Below, piece by piece: positions 11,510 to 22,637 of a stretch of DNA of 64,000 nt. The notes under the pieces are model-generated. The model saw only the letters and a list, made by a program, of their open reading frames with translations, did no database searches and was not told the origin of the DNA. How positions within the stretch are numbered: the stretch's first letter is position 1; the number at the start of each line of letters is the position of its first letter. The DNA is from Gelatoporia subvermispora B. Lineage: Eukaryota > Basidiomycota > Agaricomycetes > Polyporales > Gelatoporiaceae. Where the stretch lies: the NCBI GenBank assembly GCA_000320605.2, contig KB445805.1, positions 124,001 through 188,000 on the forward strand, read 5' to 3'. Position numbers and translations under genes: made by a program.

Positions 11510-13743
11510 TTATACAATAGCATAGTACAACTTCCAAAGAAGTCTCTTACCACCTTTCAGTCTTTCTTCCCTCTCCTCATCTGTACGATCTGTCTCTTGT
11601 TCCGGGTACTCGTCTCTCTTCAGGTCTACCGTCCGGGTATCCACCAGATCATGGTATCGCCACCTCCAGCGTAGCCTCCGCGACGGCATCAGCGGCGTGG
11701 TGGCTGTCGCGGGGAGCGGCGGCTGTGCAGGAGAGTCGAGAGCCGACGGCCGTGTTGATGGCCACTTCACGAGCATCCAGCCCACGGACATGATGAGCAT
11801 GATCGGAAGCTCGATGTAGAAGGACACAAAGTCAACGGCAGAGAAGTGCGGAATCACTGACGACCATCCTTGGACTGCGGAGAAAGGTGAGAGTGTATAA
11901 ATTATGGGAAATACGTGTGGTGGGAAATACGGTGGACATACTGATGATGAGTGCAGATACTGTGATGACCACGAAGTATGGGCCCCAGGGCCATGTCCAG
12001 GCCGCTCGGAACTTCAACTCACTGAGTGATCGTCCCTGCCTGACCCACGCCTGTCTGAATCGCATGCTCGCCAGACCAATCGACAGCCATGCAATCTAAG
12101 AGGATGCGCTATAGCCCGGGGCTCACATACGTTACATTCGGAGCACATACCTGATTCGACACGCCCACGATATTCTGCAGCCAACTCCACAACTGTCCAC
12201 TACCGATGAAGCTACTCCCAAAGCAAATGATGCTCACACTGCTGGTGGCTAACAGGGCAAAGATGGGGACGCCACCTGTCGTCGTCTTGGAGAAAATGGC
12301 GGGCGCTTGTGGGACAGGGGTGGTCGCGAGTCCGTACAGCACACGAGTACCCGCGTACAATGCGTGATTGCCCGCGGAGAGGACAGATGTGAGAATAACA
12401 GTGTTCATGAAGGACCCTGCTACGGCTACATTGGAGAGTTAGCGGGGCTGGGATTTGGGGGCGAGGCGCGACCTACTGGACCCGGCCTGCTGGAATACGA
12501 TCGTGAAGGGCGATGTGGTAGTTGACCGGTTGGATAGTCCTGGATAATTCCATGGGACTGATTAAGGAGAGTAAGATGAGGTTGGCGAGTCGGATCACAA
12601 AATCACGTACCATTCAGCCCAATGATAGCGATGCTCAAGATGTAGAAGATCAGGATTCTGGAAGGTCAAAGACTCAGTGGCTGTGTTGACGGTCCAGATT
12701 GCAGGCACATACCTCCAGAACACGAATTTGACGACGCGCGGCATACTCTTCGAGGGATTCTTGGTTTCCCCGGCAGTGATACCCAAGCTCTCGGTACCGC
12801 CAACTACGGGATACATGTCAATCGTCACGGAAGACCTCGGGTATGGTGCTTCACGTACATGCAAAGCTCGCAGTGACGAACACCTTAGCAAAGCCTCCGA
12901 ACCCGCCGACGAAAGGGGCCCCCGGAATGTGCCAGTACCTCGTGCCAATGTGATCATGAGCGGTGTTTGCGCCCAGGTTAACGCAGATTCCGAGGATGAT
13001 GAAGACAATGACCGTGGCGACCTTCAGCGACGAGAGCCAGTATTCTGCGATCGAGTCACATGTCAGAACTACGCAGCTAACGAATGGCCTACAGCAAGCA
13101 TACCAAGTTCGCCGTATGCGCGCACGTGCGTCGCGTTGATCCCTACGAGGAAGACCCAGAAGAGCAGGCTGATGACCCAAGGATGCCATGTCGTCCAAAA
13201 TTGGAGTACGAGCTGGGCGGCAGTAAGGTCGGATGCGACCGAGACGGCGTCGTTGAACCAGTAGTTCCATGACAAAGCGAAGCCGTACGCAGGGGAGAAG
13301 AACCGTGTAGCATATGCGTTAAATGAGCCTGCGCGACGATCCTGCTTGTCAGTCGTGCATATCCAGCATTTACGTAATAACGACTCACCGGCTACCGGAT
13401 ACTGCGTGGCCATCTCCCCCAGTAAGAGTAGTGTGACATATACAATCGCACTGACGATGCCATAGCATATCAACATACTGGCAGGTCCTCCACTGGCGAG
13501 CGAGGAGCCAGTTCCCAGGAAGAGACCAGTACCGATGGTCCCCGCAATAGCGATCATGGAGACTTGTCGTACTGACAGACCACGATGTAGCCCATTTTCT
13601 CTGTCTATTGGTGGAACTGGCAAGGATCCAACAGGTAGTTGAGGTAGCGATGATTCGGCGTCGCAGTCTTCTGATATTCGCCCCTTCTTGACGCTGCCTG
13701 GACGCGAAGACGGTTGCGGGTCTTGACTTGACGATACGGTCAT
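11510..13743 (-). CDS. Amino-acid permease (APC superfamily, AAT/YAT family)
   Basis: The start at 13743 (MTVSSSQDPQPSSRPGSV) leads into a hydrophilic cytosolic N-terminus of about 60 residues. The permease core then begins with GLSVRQVSMIAIAGTIGTGL, whose GTIGTGLFLGTG is the family signature of TM1. Later exons give SFNAYATRFFSPAYGFALSW, ITAGETKNPSKSMPRVV, VLSAGNHALYAGTRVLYGLA and the last helices (FVSFYIELPIMLIMSVGW). The tail is charged, with the common DLVDTRTVDL motif, and ends at 11510. Twelve membrane helices are expected. The protein is a plasma-membrane proton symporter for amino acids; specificity is not readable. At least six introns are present. The gene is divergent from the aspartic protease at 14521, which suggests a shared nitrogen-related upstream region, but this is inference. 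Confidence 0.9.
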
Positions 13744-14520
13744 TTTGGAAGTCCGGGTATAGAGCCCCTCAGGCCAAGCCTCAAGAACCTGTAGAGAAAA
13801 AAGAGAAGGCTGGAGTAGGCGACGACTTGCGCGTTCATTGCAATATTTCGACAAAGGTAATTTTCGATCACGCGCACTCGCGTCATTTCACGCCTCGGTG
13901 GCTGTGCTGGGCGCTTATGTCATCCGGCCAAAAGTTTTGCAGCTCGTTCGTGCTGAGCGCACCGTCCATGGTGCATACCAACACCAGTTGATCCAGGTTC
14001 TAAACACGCGAATAAACCTCTGCTGAGCTCATGTCTCGAAGTGTATCTTGGTCAACTGCGACTCTTCAGAGGCCTGATGTCCTGCTTCGCTGTGGTCTAC
14101 TTGGGCAGAACTGAAATCTCCCGTTTCTACACTACTGGGCTCTCGAACGTCACCCAGTTGCCTTCCCATCTCCTGGACACGAGCGACATTACCCATAAAC
14201 ATGCCCCGAGGCGACACTGTCCCACAATGTCGGCGGAAGATAGCAACGGCAACCTGTCTTGATCCTGCCCGACTGCCGGATGTGGTCTTCCGACCCGTCT
14301 TCCGTATCCGAAGCTCCCGGGTTACCACAAAAGGCTATTCCGTCTGTCGAGCAGGCACGTCTCAAAGCCTTCCGCCTGTCTGGAAGGCGCGTCTCAAAGC
14401 CCCGCTGCAGCGTCCAAAATGCATAAATACGAGGGGATTTCTGCTGTGGAAGGCATCATTCGCAAACTTCACTCACTTGCAAACACTTGACACTCACTAC
14501 CTTGTTATTATCATACCAAT
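13744..14520. other. Divergent intergenic region, permease/protease
   Basis: This 777-nt region separates the permease start from the protease start. Near 14352-14402 there is a direct repeat of 'ggc[a/g]cgtctcaaagcc', spaced about 33 nt, followed by a TATA-like element. No convincing gene is seen. Confidence 0.5.
14422..14430 (+). promoter_or_regulatory. TATA-like element of the aspartic protease gene
   Basis: The sequence CATAAATAC lies about 90 nt before the ATG at 14521. A pyrimidine-rich, ACTCACTTGC-rich leader follows it, as is common before highly expressed basidiomycete secreted-protein genes. Confidence 0.45.
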
Positions 14521-15948
14521 ATGTTCCCCAAGGCTTCCCTCACTGTCGCCGTCGCTCTCGCTCTGATCGCTTCCGCGTCGCCGATTGTCGAGGAGTCTGG
14601 TACTCGGATTCCCTTCACGAAGCGCTCCTCGGTCACGAACCCGGATGGAACGTTCAACTTCGATGAGGCTGTCAAGCAGCTGGCGCATACGCATAAGTGA
14701 GCTCATATTCATCGTCACCACTGACTGTACTTATGCATGAAGAATAGCAAACATCGTCAGAACATGATCAACCTGGAGCAGAATATGGGCCGCGAGGCGT
14801 TCCCAGAAGGCGCCGAGATCAAGCCCGTCATGCACCACAACTCTACATCGCATCATGACAAACGCCAGAAGGAATCTTTAATCGATGAGAACAACGACCT
14901 CGAGTGGGCTGGTACGATTAGCATCGGCACACCTGCCCAGAGCTTCCTCATCGACTTCGACACCGGCTCGTCCGACCTGTGGGTACCGAGCTCGACGTGT
15001 ACCAGTTCTACTTGCTCCTCCAAGAAGAAGTACACGGCTTCCAAGTCTTCGACATCGGCAAAGAAATCTGGGACGTTCTCTATCCAGTACGGTGACGGCT
15101 CCACCGTCTCGGGACCGATCAACACCGACACAGGTATGCACCCTCCCTCCTCCAAGTCTACCTATTCTGATGACCGTTGCACAGTATCTGTCGCTGGAAT
15201 CACTGCCACGGGCCAGTACTTCTCGCCAGTGACCACGCTATCCAGTAGCTTCGCTAGCGAACCTGCAGACGGCCTTCTGGGTATGGCGTACCCGGGCATC
15301 TCCAATCTGAAGCAAAGCCCGTTCTTCAACACCGCATTTTCTCAGAAGAAAGCAGCGAACAATGTCTTCGCGATGAAGCTCGCCAAGACCGCTTCCGAGC
15401 TCTATATCGGCGGCACAAATTCCGCGCTGTACACGGGCTCCATCGAATACCACCCGCTGTCGACGTCGAACCGCTTCTGGCAGATCGGCAATGCCAAAGC
15501 GCTGGTGGGTTCGAAAGTCATCAACTCGGGCTTCCAGACTATCATCGACTCGGGCACGACTATTATGTACGGCCCGCCAGCCGCGGTAAAGGCCTTCTAC
15601 GCCGCTATACCCGGCTCCGCTGTGTACAGCGGCAGCACAGGTTACTACACCTTCCCGTGTAACTCGCCCCCCACGGTCTCGTTCAACTGGGGCGGGAAGA
15701 ACTGGGTCGTCAGCACTGCTAAGTAAGTGTCGGTTGCTCAATTTCATAACTTCCACTTACCGACTGCCTCTTCTAGCTTCAACCTTGGTCGCACGTCGTC
15801 CACGTCGAGCCAGTGTGTTGGTGCCCTTGCGGGTCAGGACCTTGGTCTCGGCAACAATGTCTGGCTCCTCGGCGACAGCTTCATGAAGAACCAGTACAAC
15901 GTGTTCTCGTTTGCGCAGAACGCCGTTGGCTTTGCGACGCTTTCGTGA
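14521..15948 (+). CDS. Secreted aspartic protease, polyporopepsin-like (peptidase A1)
   Basis: Four exons are joined by GT-AG introns at about 14698, 15134 and 15724. The signal peptide is MFPKASLTVAVALALIASAS. It is followed by a propeptide of about 80 residues ending near HDKRQKESLIDE, then the mature two-lobed enzyme. Both catalytic motifs are intact: DTGSSDLWVPSS in the N-lobe and DSGTTIMYG in the C-lobe. The flap Tyr lies in IQYGDGSTVSG. The usual end (LLGDSFMKNQYNVFSF) is present and the stop is at 15948. The enzyme degrades protein at acid pH outside the cell. Codon use is strongly C-ending, unlike the accessory genes further right, which suggests high expression. The family is secure; the closest named relatives are polyporopepsins of Polyporales. 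Confidence 0.95.
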
Positions 15949-15981
15949 AGCTTATGATAGACTAGATTAGAGGCCTTGCTT

Positions 15982-15987
15982 AATAAA
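15982..15987 (+). terminator. Polyadenylation signal of the protease gene
   Basis: AATAAA lies 34 nt after the protease stop codon, in an A-rich context. It is a canonical poly(A) signal at a plausible distance. Confidence 0.6.
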
Positions 15988-16237
15988 AAATACCTTCAAC
16001 ATTCATAACTTTGTGTGATGTGTGAATGTCTGATTATAAGTGAAATCCACGGTAAGATCTAAGTTCCGCACGCCACACGTGACTTGAGAGATTGGGTTTG
16101 GCGCCGGCAGTTTCACGATGGATCATTCAGCCACAATTCGATCCTTTTCTCTTGTCTGAGCTTCAGGTGGCGAATTCGACACATGTGTGTTCTTTGTGTG
16201 CTGCATCGCTCTTGAACACTATCTTCAAGATTGGGAT

Positions 16238-18686
16238 ATGGACAGCCCGACAATTCAAACTACTTCCGCAGCTCCTGGGCAGTTTCCCCCAGAAACTGTG
16301 CTCTCGGCGCTGCAAGCATTCGCTTCGCATGAGGCCCTAGATTCCCAGTCATTACACCCCTTCGCCTCGTCGCCTGGGGTTCCTACACTTGCCCTGAGAG
16401 AACTAATGGAAGCTACAAAACAAGTTACTCAATCGTTGCACTCGCATCTGTCGCTACCACTCTCCAACCCGAAGCAGTTGTCGCTCTACAGGCAACATGC
16501 TACCATCGCCCACACCATTGCTCTTGTCAGCACGTCTTACCAACACTTTGTCCATGAGAATTGCTAATTACGGGTATTCTGTCAGTCAGACCAGAACATA
16601 CAGCAAACGCTGACGTCCTTTCGCAAACGAGCGGGCATCACCTATGGTGAAGATATCCCGCTGGACCGCTCGCTCATGGTAGACTGGTGTGTCAAGTGTG
16701 TGGAAGCGTGGGCAGCATCCGCTGGAATGGAGACTTTCAGGGAAGAAGAGCAGGAGGGCCGCATGACCGTTGTGTTGGGCGGCAAGGTCCTAGTCATCGA
16801 CATCTACTTCTCGGTCGATCGCTCCAGCCCGGATTCGCCCGTACTCGACGTTGCCAGCCTCAAGACCTCGTACGCAATACCGAACGGAGTGGCCGGCGCT
16901 ACTACGGAGGGGTCGCGGTCCCTGGATGGATTCCTCGCAGACAGTCTCCGAGCATTTCTGAGGGAGGTGCAGAAGGACACCGAAGTGCAAGACAATGTCG
17001 GGGCGGCCCGCCTCAGCGGCCTCTTGGCGGATCACCTGGCGTATTTGATGAAGCTGGATCACTTGGCGCTCAGTGAGGGAGATAGCGGACTGCGATGGTT
17101 CAGAGATTTGGATAATCTGGCATTACGAGTGGAGGAGTTTGCCATGCAGGAGGCAGAAGTGCTATCAGCGTATGTCACCCCATCTGCTCCGCACATGCAT
17201 AACTCTAATACGAGGCATCAGAGGCATGGGTGTAGGTGTCTCCGCTGCACCACTTGACCTTTTCCTCATGCGAGGACATGCTCTACCCTTGCACTACCTG
17301 ACAACGCCATCTCTATCCTTCCTTACATACCTCTCCCCCTCCGCCTACCTCTCCCTTCTCCGATCATCTGCAAGCTCTCCTCCATTCCAAGATCCTCGAC
17401 TAAAGCTGCCTCGTTTGGACGTCCCTCTCAGTCACCTACGTTCGAGGTTTGCCTCCCATTCACTTCCACTTGGGGCCACCGTGGCCTCTCTTGTCCTTAC
17501 ACCTCAATCCAATGTCTCCTTCCTCCCTGATTCGATCGGCATGCCGACGCTGGCTTCGAGGCCAACTTTCCCTTTGCTGCCTTCCGGCGCTGATGTAGAT
17601 CATGAGCTGCCACACATCTCTGAGCTGTCAGCGGCCGCCTTGACGTCCGCGTCAAGATGGGTGCTGGATTTCACTGGGGATGGGAAGTATCGCGGCGTCG
17701 TAATGAGTCAGTCGCGCATGCGCGAGGTGGAGCTCATTGTCAACCCGTTCAGCGGGATGGACCATATCAACAGTGCGCCTATGATGTCCTTTGGGACTGG
17801 CAGCTGGCTGGATCTTCTGGTAAGTACAGCAGCTTCCTGGTAGAGTTTCTGATTCGGTAACTGACCTATTGTGCAGGTTAACCCGGATCATCCAATTTCT
17901 TCGGAACGCTATACCGCCCTATATGCATGTCCCCCATCCTTCACGGAACGTGCATGCGTGTGTGTACTGACGCGAGATATCACAGGTGTCGCCTACCTCC
18001 GTGCATCCTCCGCTCCAACTGCGCCTGTCTGCCCCCGACGAACCCGGCTTTGTGCTCGAAAGAGTGCCCGTTCGGACGCTCAAAGAAGTATGGGGAGTCC
18101 TCGAGGTAAGGCTCGCCACCTACTTCACGCACGTGTTGCCCGGTGTTCACAGGCTCCTACAGATTGTACGAGAACAATGCTGGTTAAACGAGACTCTTCT
18201 CGCCTGCCAATGGATACCTGAGGGCTTGGACCTCGGCGGCCACGCAGAAGACCTAGACATCATGCCGGCGTCCGAGGACGAACTGCAGGCCATCTTGGCA
18301 GGTACGCCGCCCGCACGCTGCGCCCGGTACACTACTGATCTCCCGCCCGCGAAGGCACGCTCAATCCCCGGCGCATCCCCGTGAACATCCACCTGCCCTC
18401 GGAACCTGTCTCAGATCCATTGTTCGAGTCCGCTGGGCTCGGTGCGCTAGGCCAGCAGCCGGGTCGCGCAAAAATCGTGATGAGCGCGCCAGAACGCCCA
18501 CCCATGTCTGGGCTCGTCGAAATCACCGTCGCGTTCGATCCGGCCCGCGCGCGCGGCGTCGCGCTCGACATCCGCGGCGCTATGGGCGCTGATATCCGGC
18601 TCGAGGCATTGGAGGAAGCGTGTAGGCGCGGTGGTGTTTTCGGCCTGCCCGGTCGGGTGTGGTCGAAGGCGCACAGCGGAGGCTAA
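16238..18686 (+). CDS. MED1: Mediator complex subunit 1 (Med1) homologue
   Basis: The chosen start (16238) gives MDSPTIQTTSAAPGQF. Downstream exons include DQNIQQTLTSFRKRAG, SLMVDWCVKCVEAW, the beta-rich GRMTVVLGGKVLVIDIYFSV, LADHLAYLMKLDHLAL, WVLDFTGDGKYRGVVMSQ and the C-terminal PVNIHLPSEPVSDPLF and GLVEITVAFDPARARGVAL, with the stop at 18686. At least five introns are present. This matches the layout of the conserved N-terminal domain of fungal Med1, a Middle-module subunit of Mediator that links activators to RNA polymerase II in the nucleus. No LxxLL nuclear-receptor box is visible, as expected for fungi. Assignment rests on motif memory rather than a search, so it is good but not certain. 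The gene is single-copy and lies between unrelated genes. Confidence 0.7.
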
Positions 18687-18936
18687 TTCAATCCAAGTTG
18701 CAATTTGTGTGCGCGTCTGAGGCGCACTTGGCGCGTATATATCTATATAGCGGTCCAGGCGTTTGTACATACGAGGAAGATCGTCGTGCGTACGTAAGAA
18801 TATGTTACTTGATGCCCCGGAAGCCTGACGCACGACGCGCGGTCTCGTACATACAATCACGGGAATCCGACGTAGCTGAAGGATCAGTCTTGCTTGGCAT
18901 CGCAGTGCAGCCAATAGATAGTCTTCCCAAGATTTC

Positions 18937-20385
18937 TCATAGGATATTTTCGGGGCACAGGTAATAACTACCAGTACCCTTGTGTGAATCATCAGTCCCG
19001 TGCTGCGAGTAGGTCGTGGGGGTCCTGGACAGCTCAGGCTGCGTAGCGCTAAAGTTGGCGTCGAGAACAAGTTTGAGAGCCTCGCTCGCGAAGGGCAACT
19101 GTCCCTTGGACATCTCCGCAAAGACGTTTCCTATTGCGACCTGGACGACTGGGGAGTTGTAGTGCGCCCGGAGAAAAGCGCATTCAATGTCTCGTACTTC
19201 GTCGTACCTGTACGGAGGGTGAGAACGAAGTATCGAGAATGTCCAAGCGAACGGTTTAATACCGCGAGGTGAACCTCGAGAACACCTCAGGGATGATGTT
19301 CTCCACAGTAAGGTTGTTTCTGAGCGCCACAAGTGCCTTCATTTTCAAATGCGGAAGGTCATACTAGCAGTCTATATCAGTGATCGTGATCTCATCATTC
19401 CTTTTGGGGAATCTGCAATTTTGCCGTTAGCAGGTCTCACCTTGTCGCCGAGGCGATATAGTGATTTCGCTGAGCATGGGGGTGCACGAGGCTTATTCGA
19501 GAGAGATAGTCGGAATGCTTTCTCTCTGACTTCACCAGGCTGGGACCTCAAGGGGAGACAATCGACTTCCCCTGTATAGAGATAGAACAGGAAGGCTCTC
19601 CAACTGCAACAAAACCATCAACGAGGAAACTGATATCAAAATGATACGTACGTATGGACAGACACGTCTTTGAGGATAATTTCATAGCAGTCATTCCTAG
19701 TAGTATTCACCTTGGCAGCAGGAAATGTATGCAGGAGGCTGTCTACACCCATGTCAATTTCGCCTCTTCGAAGCGTGTTACTAAGGCTGGGGACTCACTA
19801 CCTGCGCAGGAAGCGGGGTCCCGTCTGTCGGATTGCTGCTGTACACCTAATGCAGTGGCCCTGTCAGCTTGGCTGGATTGCCGCTCTTCAAATCTTTGGG
19901 TGCCAACCTGTATGAATTGGCTTTGTTAGAGTTTTGATTCCATTCCAGATCAAAATGCTCCCACGTAGTCGGTTCCGATCGCGGGGCCCCCATCGTCTTC
20001 GTCATCGAGGTCGCTGTCGGAATCATAATCATACTCGTCCGTGTAAGGATCCGCGCGTTCCGGGAAGCCGGAGTCAAGCGTGGTCCGTACGGTCGATTCT
20101 TGGAAGCCCCCGCAGAGCGCTGCAGGGAAGGAAAACTGGATTATAAAGCCGCGCAGTGGCGACTTGATGACATCACTTACTTCGGTTCAAAGCTTCGACC
20201 TCTTTCACCACTATACTGGACGCATACACGGGAATTGGGCGGTCAACTCTGATATCTCCGCTTGGGCTGATAACGCGCCTGGAGAATGCCCAGAATTTAA
20301 CGTCGGCGGGACATTGAGAGTAGAGAGTTTGCTTTAGCAGCTGCTGTGAAGGAGTAAGCTCTGCGCGGTGGGTTGAAGACGTCAT
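18937..20385 (-). CDS. BTB/POZ-domain protein A (acidic-insert family)
   Basis: The start at 20385 gives MTSSTHRAELTPSQQLLKQT, then the BTB core (CPADVKFWAFSRR, PVYASSIVVKEVEAL). After an intron come LCGGFQEST and the acidic stretch DEYDYDSDSDLDDEDD. Later exons give ILKDVSVHT|WRAFLFYLYTGEVDCLPLRS, PPCSAKSLYRLGDK|YDLPHLKMKALVAL, and VENIIPEVFSRFTSR|YDEVRDIECAFL, ending at 18937. All junctions keep frame. BTB domains mediate dimerisation and often bring substrates to cullin-3 ubiquitin ligases. The typical fold is broken here by the 40-100 residue acidic insert, which all paralogues in this window share (B at 28.4, C at 39.1, D at 47.1 kb). A is the most diverged copy. The real partner is unknown. 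Confidence 0.75.
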
Positions 20386-21136
20386 ATTGGAGGAACGGGA
20401 AGTAGAGTCGTCGCCATCGCAGTAGCCAGCTTATATCAGTACGAAGAACGAGAAGTGCATCGAACCACTCGACCACTGACTGGAGCACGGACATGTCTAG
20501 ACGCAGCCCCGGATGCGGAGAGTGTCCGCAGAGTCCCGAATAACTCTCTAGCGTAGAACTCAAATGGCCATATCAAACAGAGAACCTGCCTATCGAATTT
20601 CAATGGACCGAATGGGGTGGGTCTGATGACATTTTCATGTCAAGATACTACGCTCAAAAGGCACCCAGTCCATGCCCAGCATCTACGATAACCTAGTTAG
20701 ATCGTGTACGTGATGGAGACCTAGAGACCTGCCTCAAGGAGTGAGACAGCTCTCACGGAACTGAAAGGAGAATGTCTTCGACAATGACTTGGCCGCTGAT
20801 TTGATACTAAGGTTCCTCGGAGCTCGACGTCTTCGAATGCTGCCACACGGAGGAGACGCCATCATCTGTCCTCGAAGAGAAGGCAATGTGGTCTGATATG
20901 CCAAGATCAGTCCTCCAGGACTCGGGCGGCGAAAATTTACACTCAAAGAGACACAGAGATTAAAACGATGCATTGAAGTCGATGAGGAGCTCCTATTTTC
21001 CTAACGCTCGGGCTTGCCGTGCCAGTAGTCCCGGCTATTGCTATACCGGCGCGGTCACCTGATCTCAGATTCTGGCGGTGTGTGGCCGCGCCTAACTTGT
21101 TCTTTCAGTCAGAACGTCTTCTCTGTCTTCGATACC
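20386..21136. other. Divergent intergenic region; no supported gene
   Basis: This stretch lies between the start of BTB-A and the start of the DNA-repair factor at 21137. An open frame of 79 codons at 20734-20973 (minus) has no features I can support. Confidence 0.5.
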
Positions 21137-22229
21137 ATGGACTCGGATTCGGATGTCCTCTCACACTTTGGTGTGCTGGATGAGCTTATTCAAATGATAT
21201 ACCAAGGCGCCTCGAAATTTGTCGTCATCTCAGAGGCGGACGATGTCCGATGGACAGTTCATCTGGGCCTGAGCGGCAGCAATGCCCGCTGGTGGAAGGG
21301 CACGTGGGACGCGAGAGACATACGGAAAATTGCTGTACGATGCGACGATAATACATGAGGTCAGGGTGTTGACTGCAGCCAGGATTCACACTCGTCCCGC
21401 AACGCGCTGCAAACTTTTGCCACTCGACTCGCAGATGCATTCGTACAAGGGGAACTCCACGTTGGAAACTGGAGTCCCAACACCTCTGGATCAATAAATG
21501 TACGCAATCGCAATACAGTCACAATGAGAAAAGGACATTCACATCCTACAGTTAACTATCGGTACGACAACGAAAGCACCCACGCACATCGACCTACATG
21601 AGCTGTCGCTGCAGGATGCGGTCAACTTCTCAGCTAGAATGTTCACAAGCGTAAAACCCCTCTGCCCGGTTTGAGGCTACAGAGCTGATGTGGCATTCCG
21701 CAGATTGCCCTCCAGGCACAGTCGCGAAGATGTCGCTTGCATTCGACGGGAAGCACTTTACCGCCGCCACCACCTGGTCAGTGTCGTCATACGCGCTCAA
21801 TGCGAGGCAATAGCATCGCTCTAACCCCAATCATCTGAACAGCACTACCTCCGGCCGAGAAAAGCGGAGAGGAAGAATTACGGAGGCTGCAAGCTGAGCC
21901 GGAAGCACAGCATCAGGCGGCCTCCTCTTCCGCGAGCACCTCGGGGGTGCGCTTGAAACGCAAGGCGGAGGAGGCAGAGGAGAAAGTGCATGTGCTGGAG
22001 ACTCAGCTGGCCAGGGCGCGCACAGCAGGCCCCACGTCGGATTCATCGAAGCTGGTGTCGAGTAAGTCAGGCGTACTTCCGGATCTTATCCAGACGCTGA
22101 AGTATCCGCATTCCCTCCGAAGAGACCGTGCCCGCAGCGGTACCGGCGCGCAAAGGAGCCTCTCTCGCCAATCCCACTAGGAAAGCTCGCAAGTACCAAG
22201 CGTTGGAGTTTGATGATGACGACGAGTAG
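21137..22229 (+). CDS. PAXX/XRCC4/XLF-superfamily DNA end-joining factor
   Basis: The start (MDSDSDVLSHFGVLDELIQM) leads to a beta-sandwich-like head with VRWTVHLGLSGSNARWWKGT. After an intron come NALQTFATRLADAFVQGEL, TIGTTTKAPTHIDLHELS and MFTSIALQAQSRRCRL. A charged coiled-coil stalk follows (LKRKAEEAEEKVHVLETQLA). The C-terminus is basic then acidic: SLANPTRKARKYQALEFDDDDE, closing at 22229. Head, coiled coil and a Ku-binding-type tail is the architecture of the XRCC4/XLF/PAXX group in non-homologous end joining. The tail 'SL.NP....K...(V/E)FD' resembles that of animal PAXX, which contacts Ku. At least five introns are needed; the junction near 22062-22121 is the least certain. The product is nuclear. 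It could instead be the fungal XRCC4 (Lif1) or XLF (Nej1) equivalent. Confidence 0.6.
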
Positions 22230-22637
22230 CGTTTGCGTTGCGACGGACTTTTGTCTTCCAATTCCAAATCATAACTGGATCCGATTTGTAGCAGAGCTGT
22301 TGCGGAGATGTTCGTCGGCGACTGTACGCCCATCGTAAAGGTGAACGGTCGATGGCTGCCGCTGTTCGGGCATGCTGCGGGGATGCGAAAGTGCTGCGCT
22401 AGGACAGATTTAGCAAAAAAAATGCGGAGAGGATGGACCGCTGTGCGGACGGCGAGGGCAAATTTGAGCGCGATCTCATGAGCGCGTCGCGAACGTGGCA
22501 AGGTACTACCGGCAAACGCCGGGAATAGTAAACATATAATTGCGTTACGGACTTGGCCTGATCACAGACACGTCAAGCATCCCTGCCCGCAGTTTCCATC
22601 GTCTCTCCTTTACTTCTCTGTTTCTCCTTGTTCTACA
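22230..22637. other. Intergenic region upstream of the guanylyltransferase gene
   Basis: No gene is supported here. A minus-strand frame across 22067-22501 runs antisense into the repair-factor gene and looks spurious. A pyrimidine-rich leader precedes the ATG at 22638. Confidence 0.5.

Noticed and set aside
15238..15756. 172-codon frame antisense to the aspartic protease
   Set aside because: It lies wholly opposite a well-supported coding exon with strong third-position C bias, which opens the antisense frame. No family motif.
22067..22501. 144-codon minus-strand frame between the repair factor and the guanylyltransferase
   Set aside because: Its C-terminal half is antisense to the repair-factor exons; the rest is intergenic with no motif.
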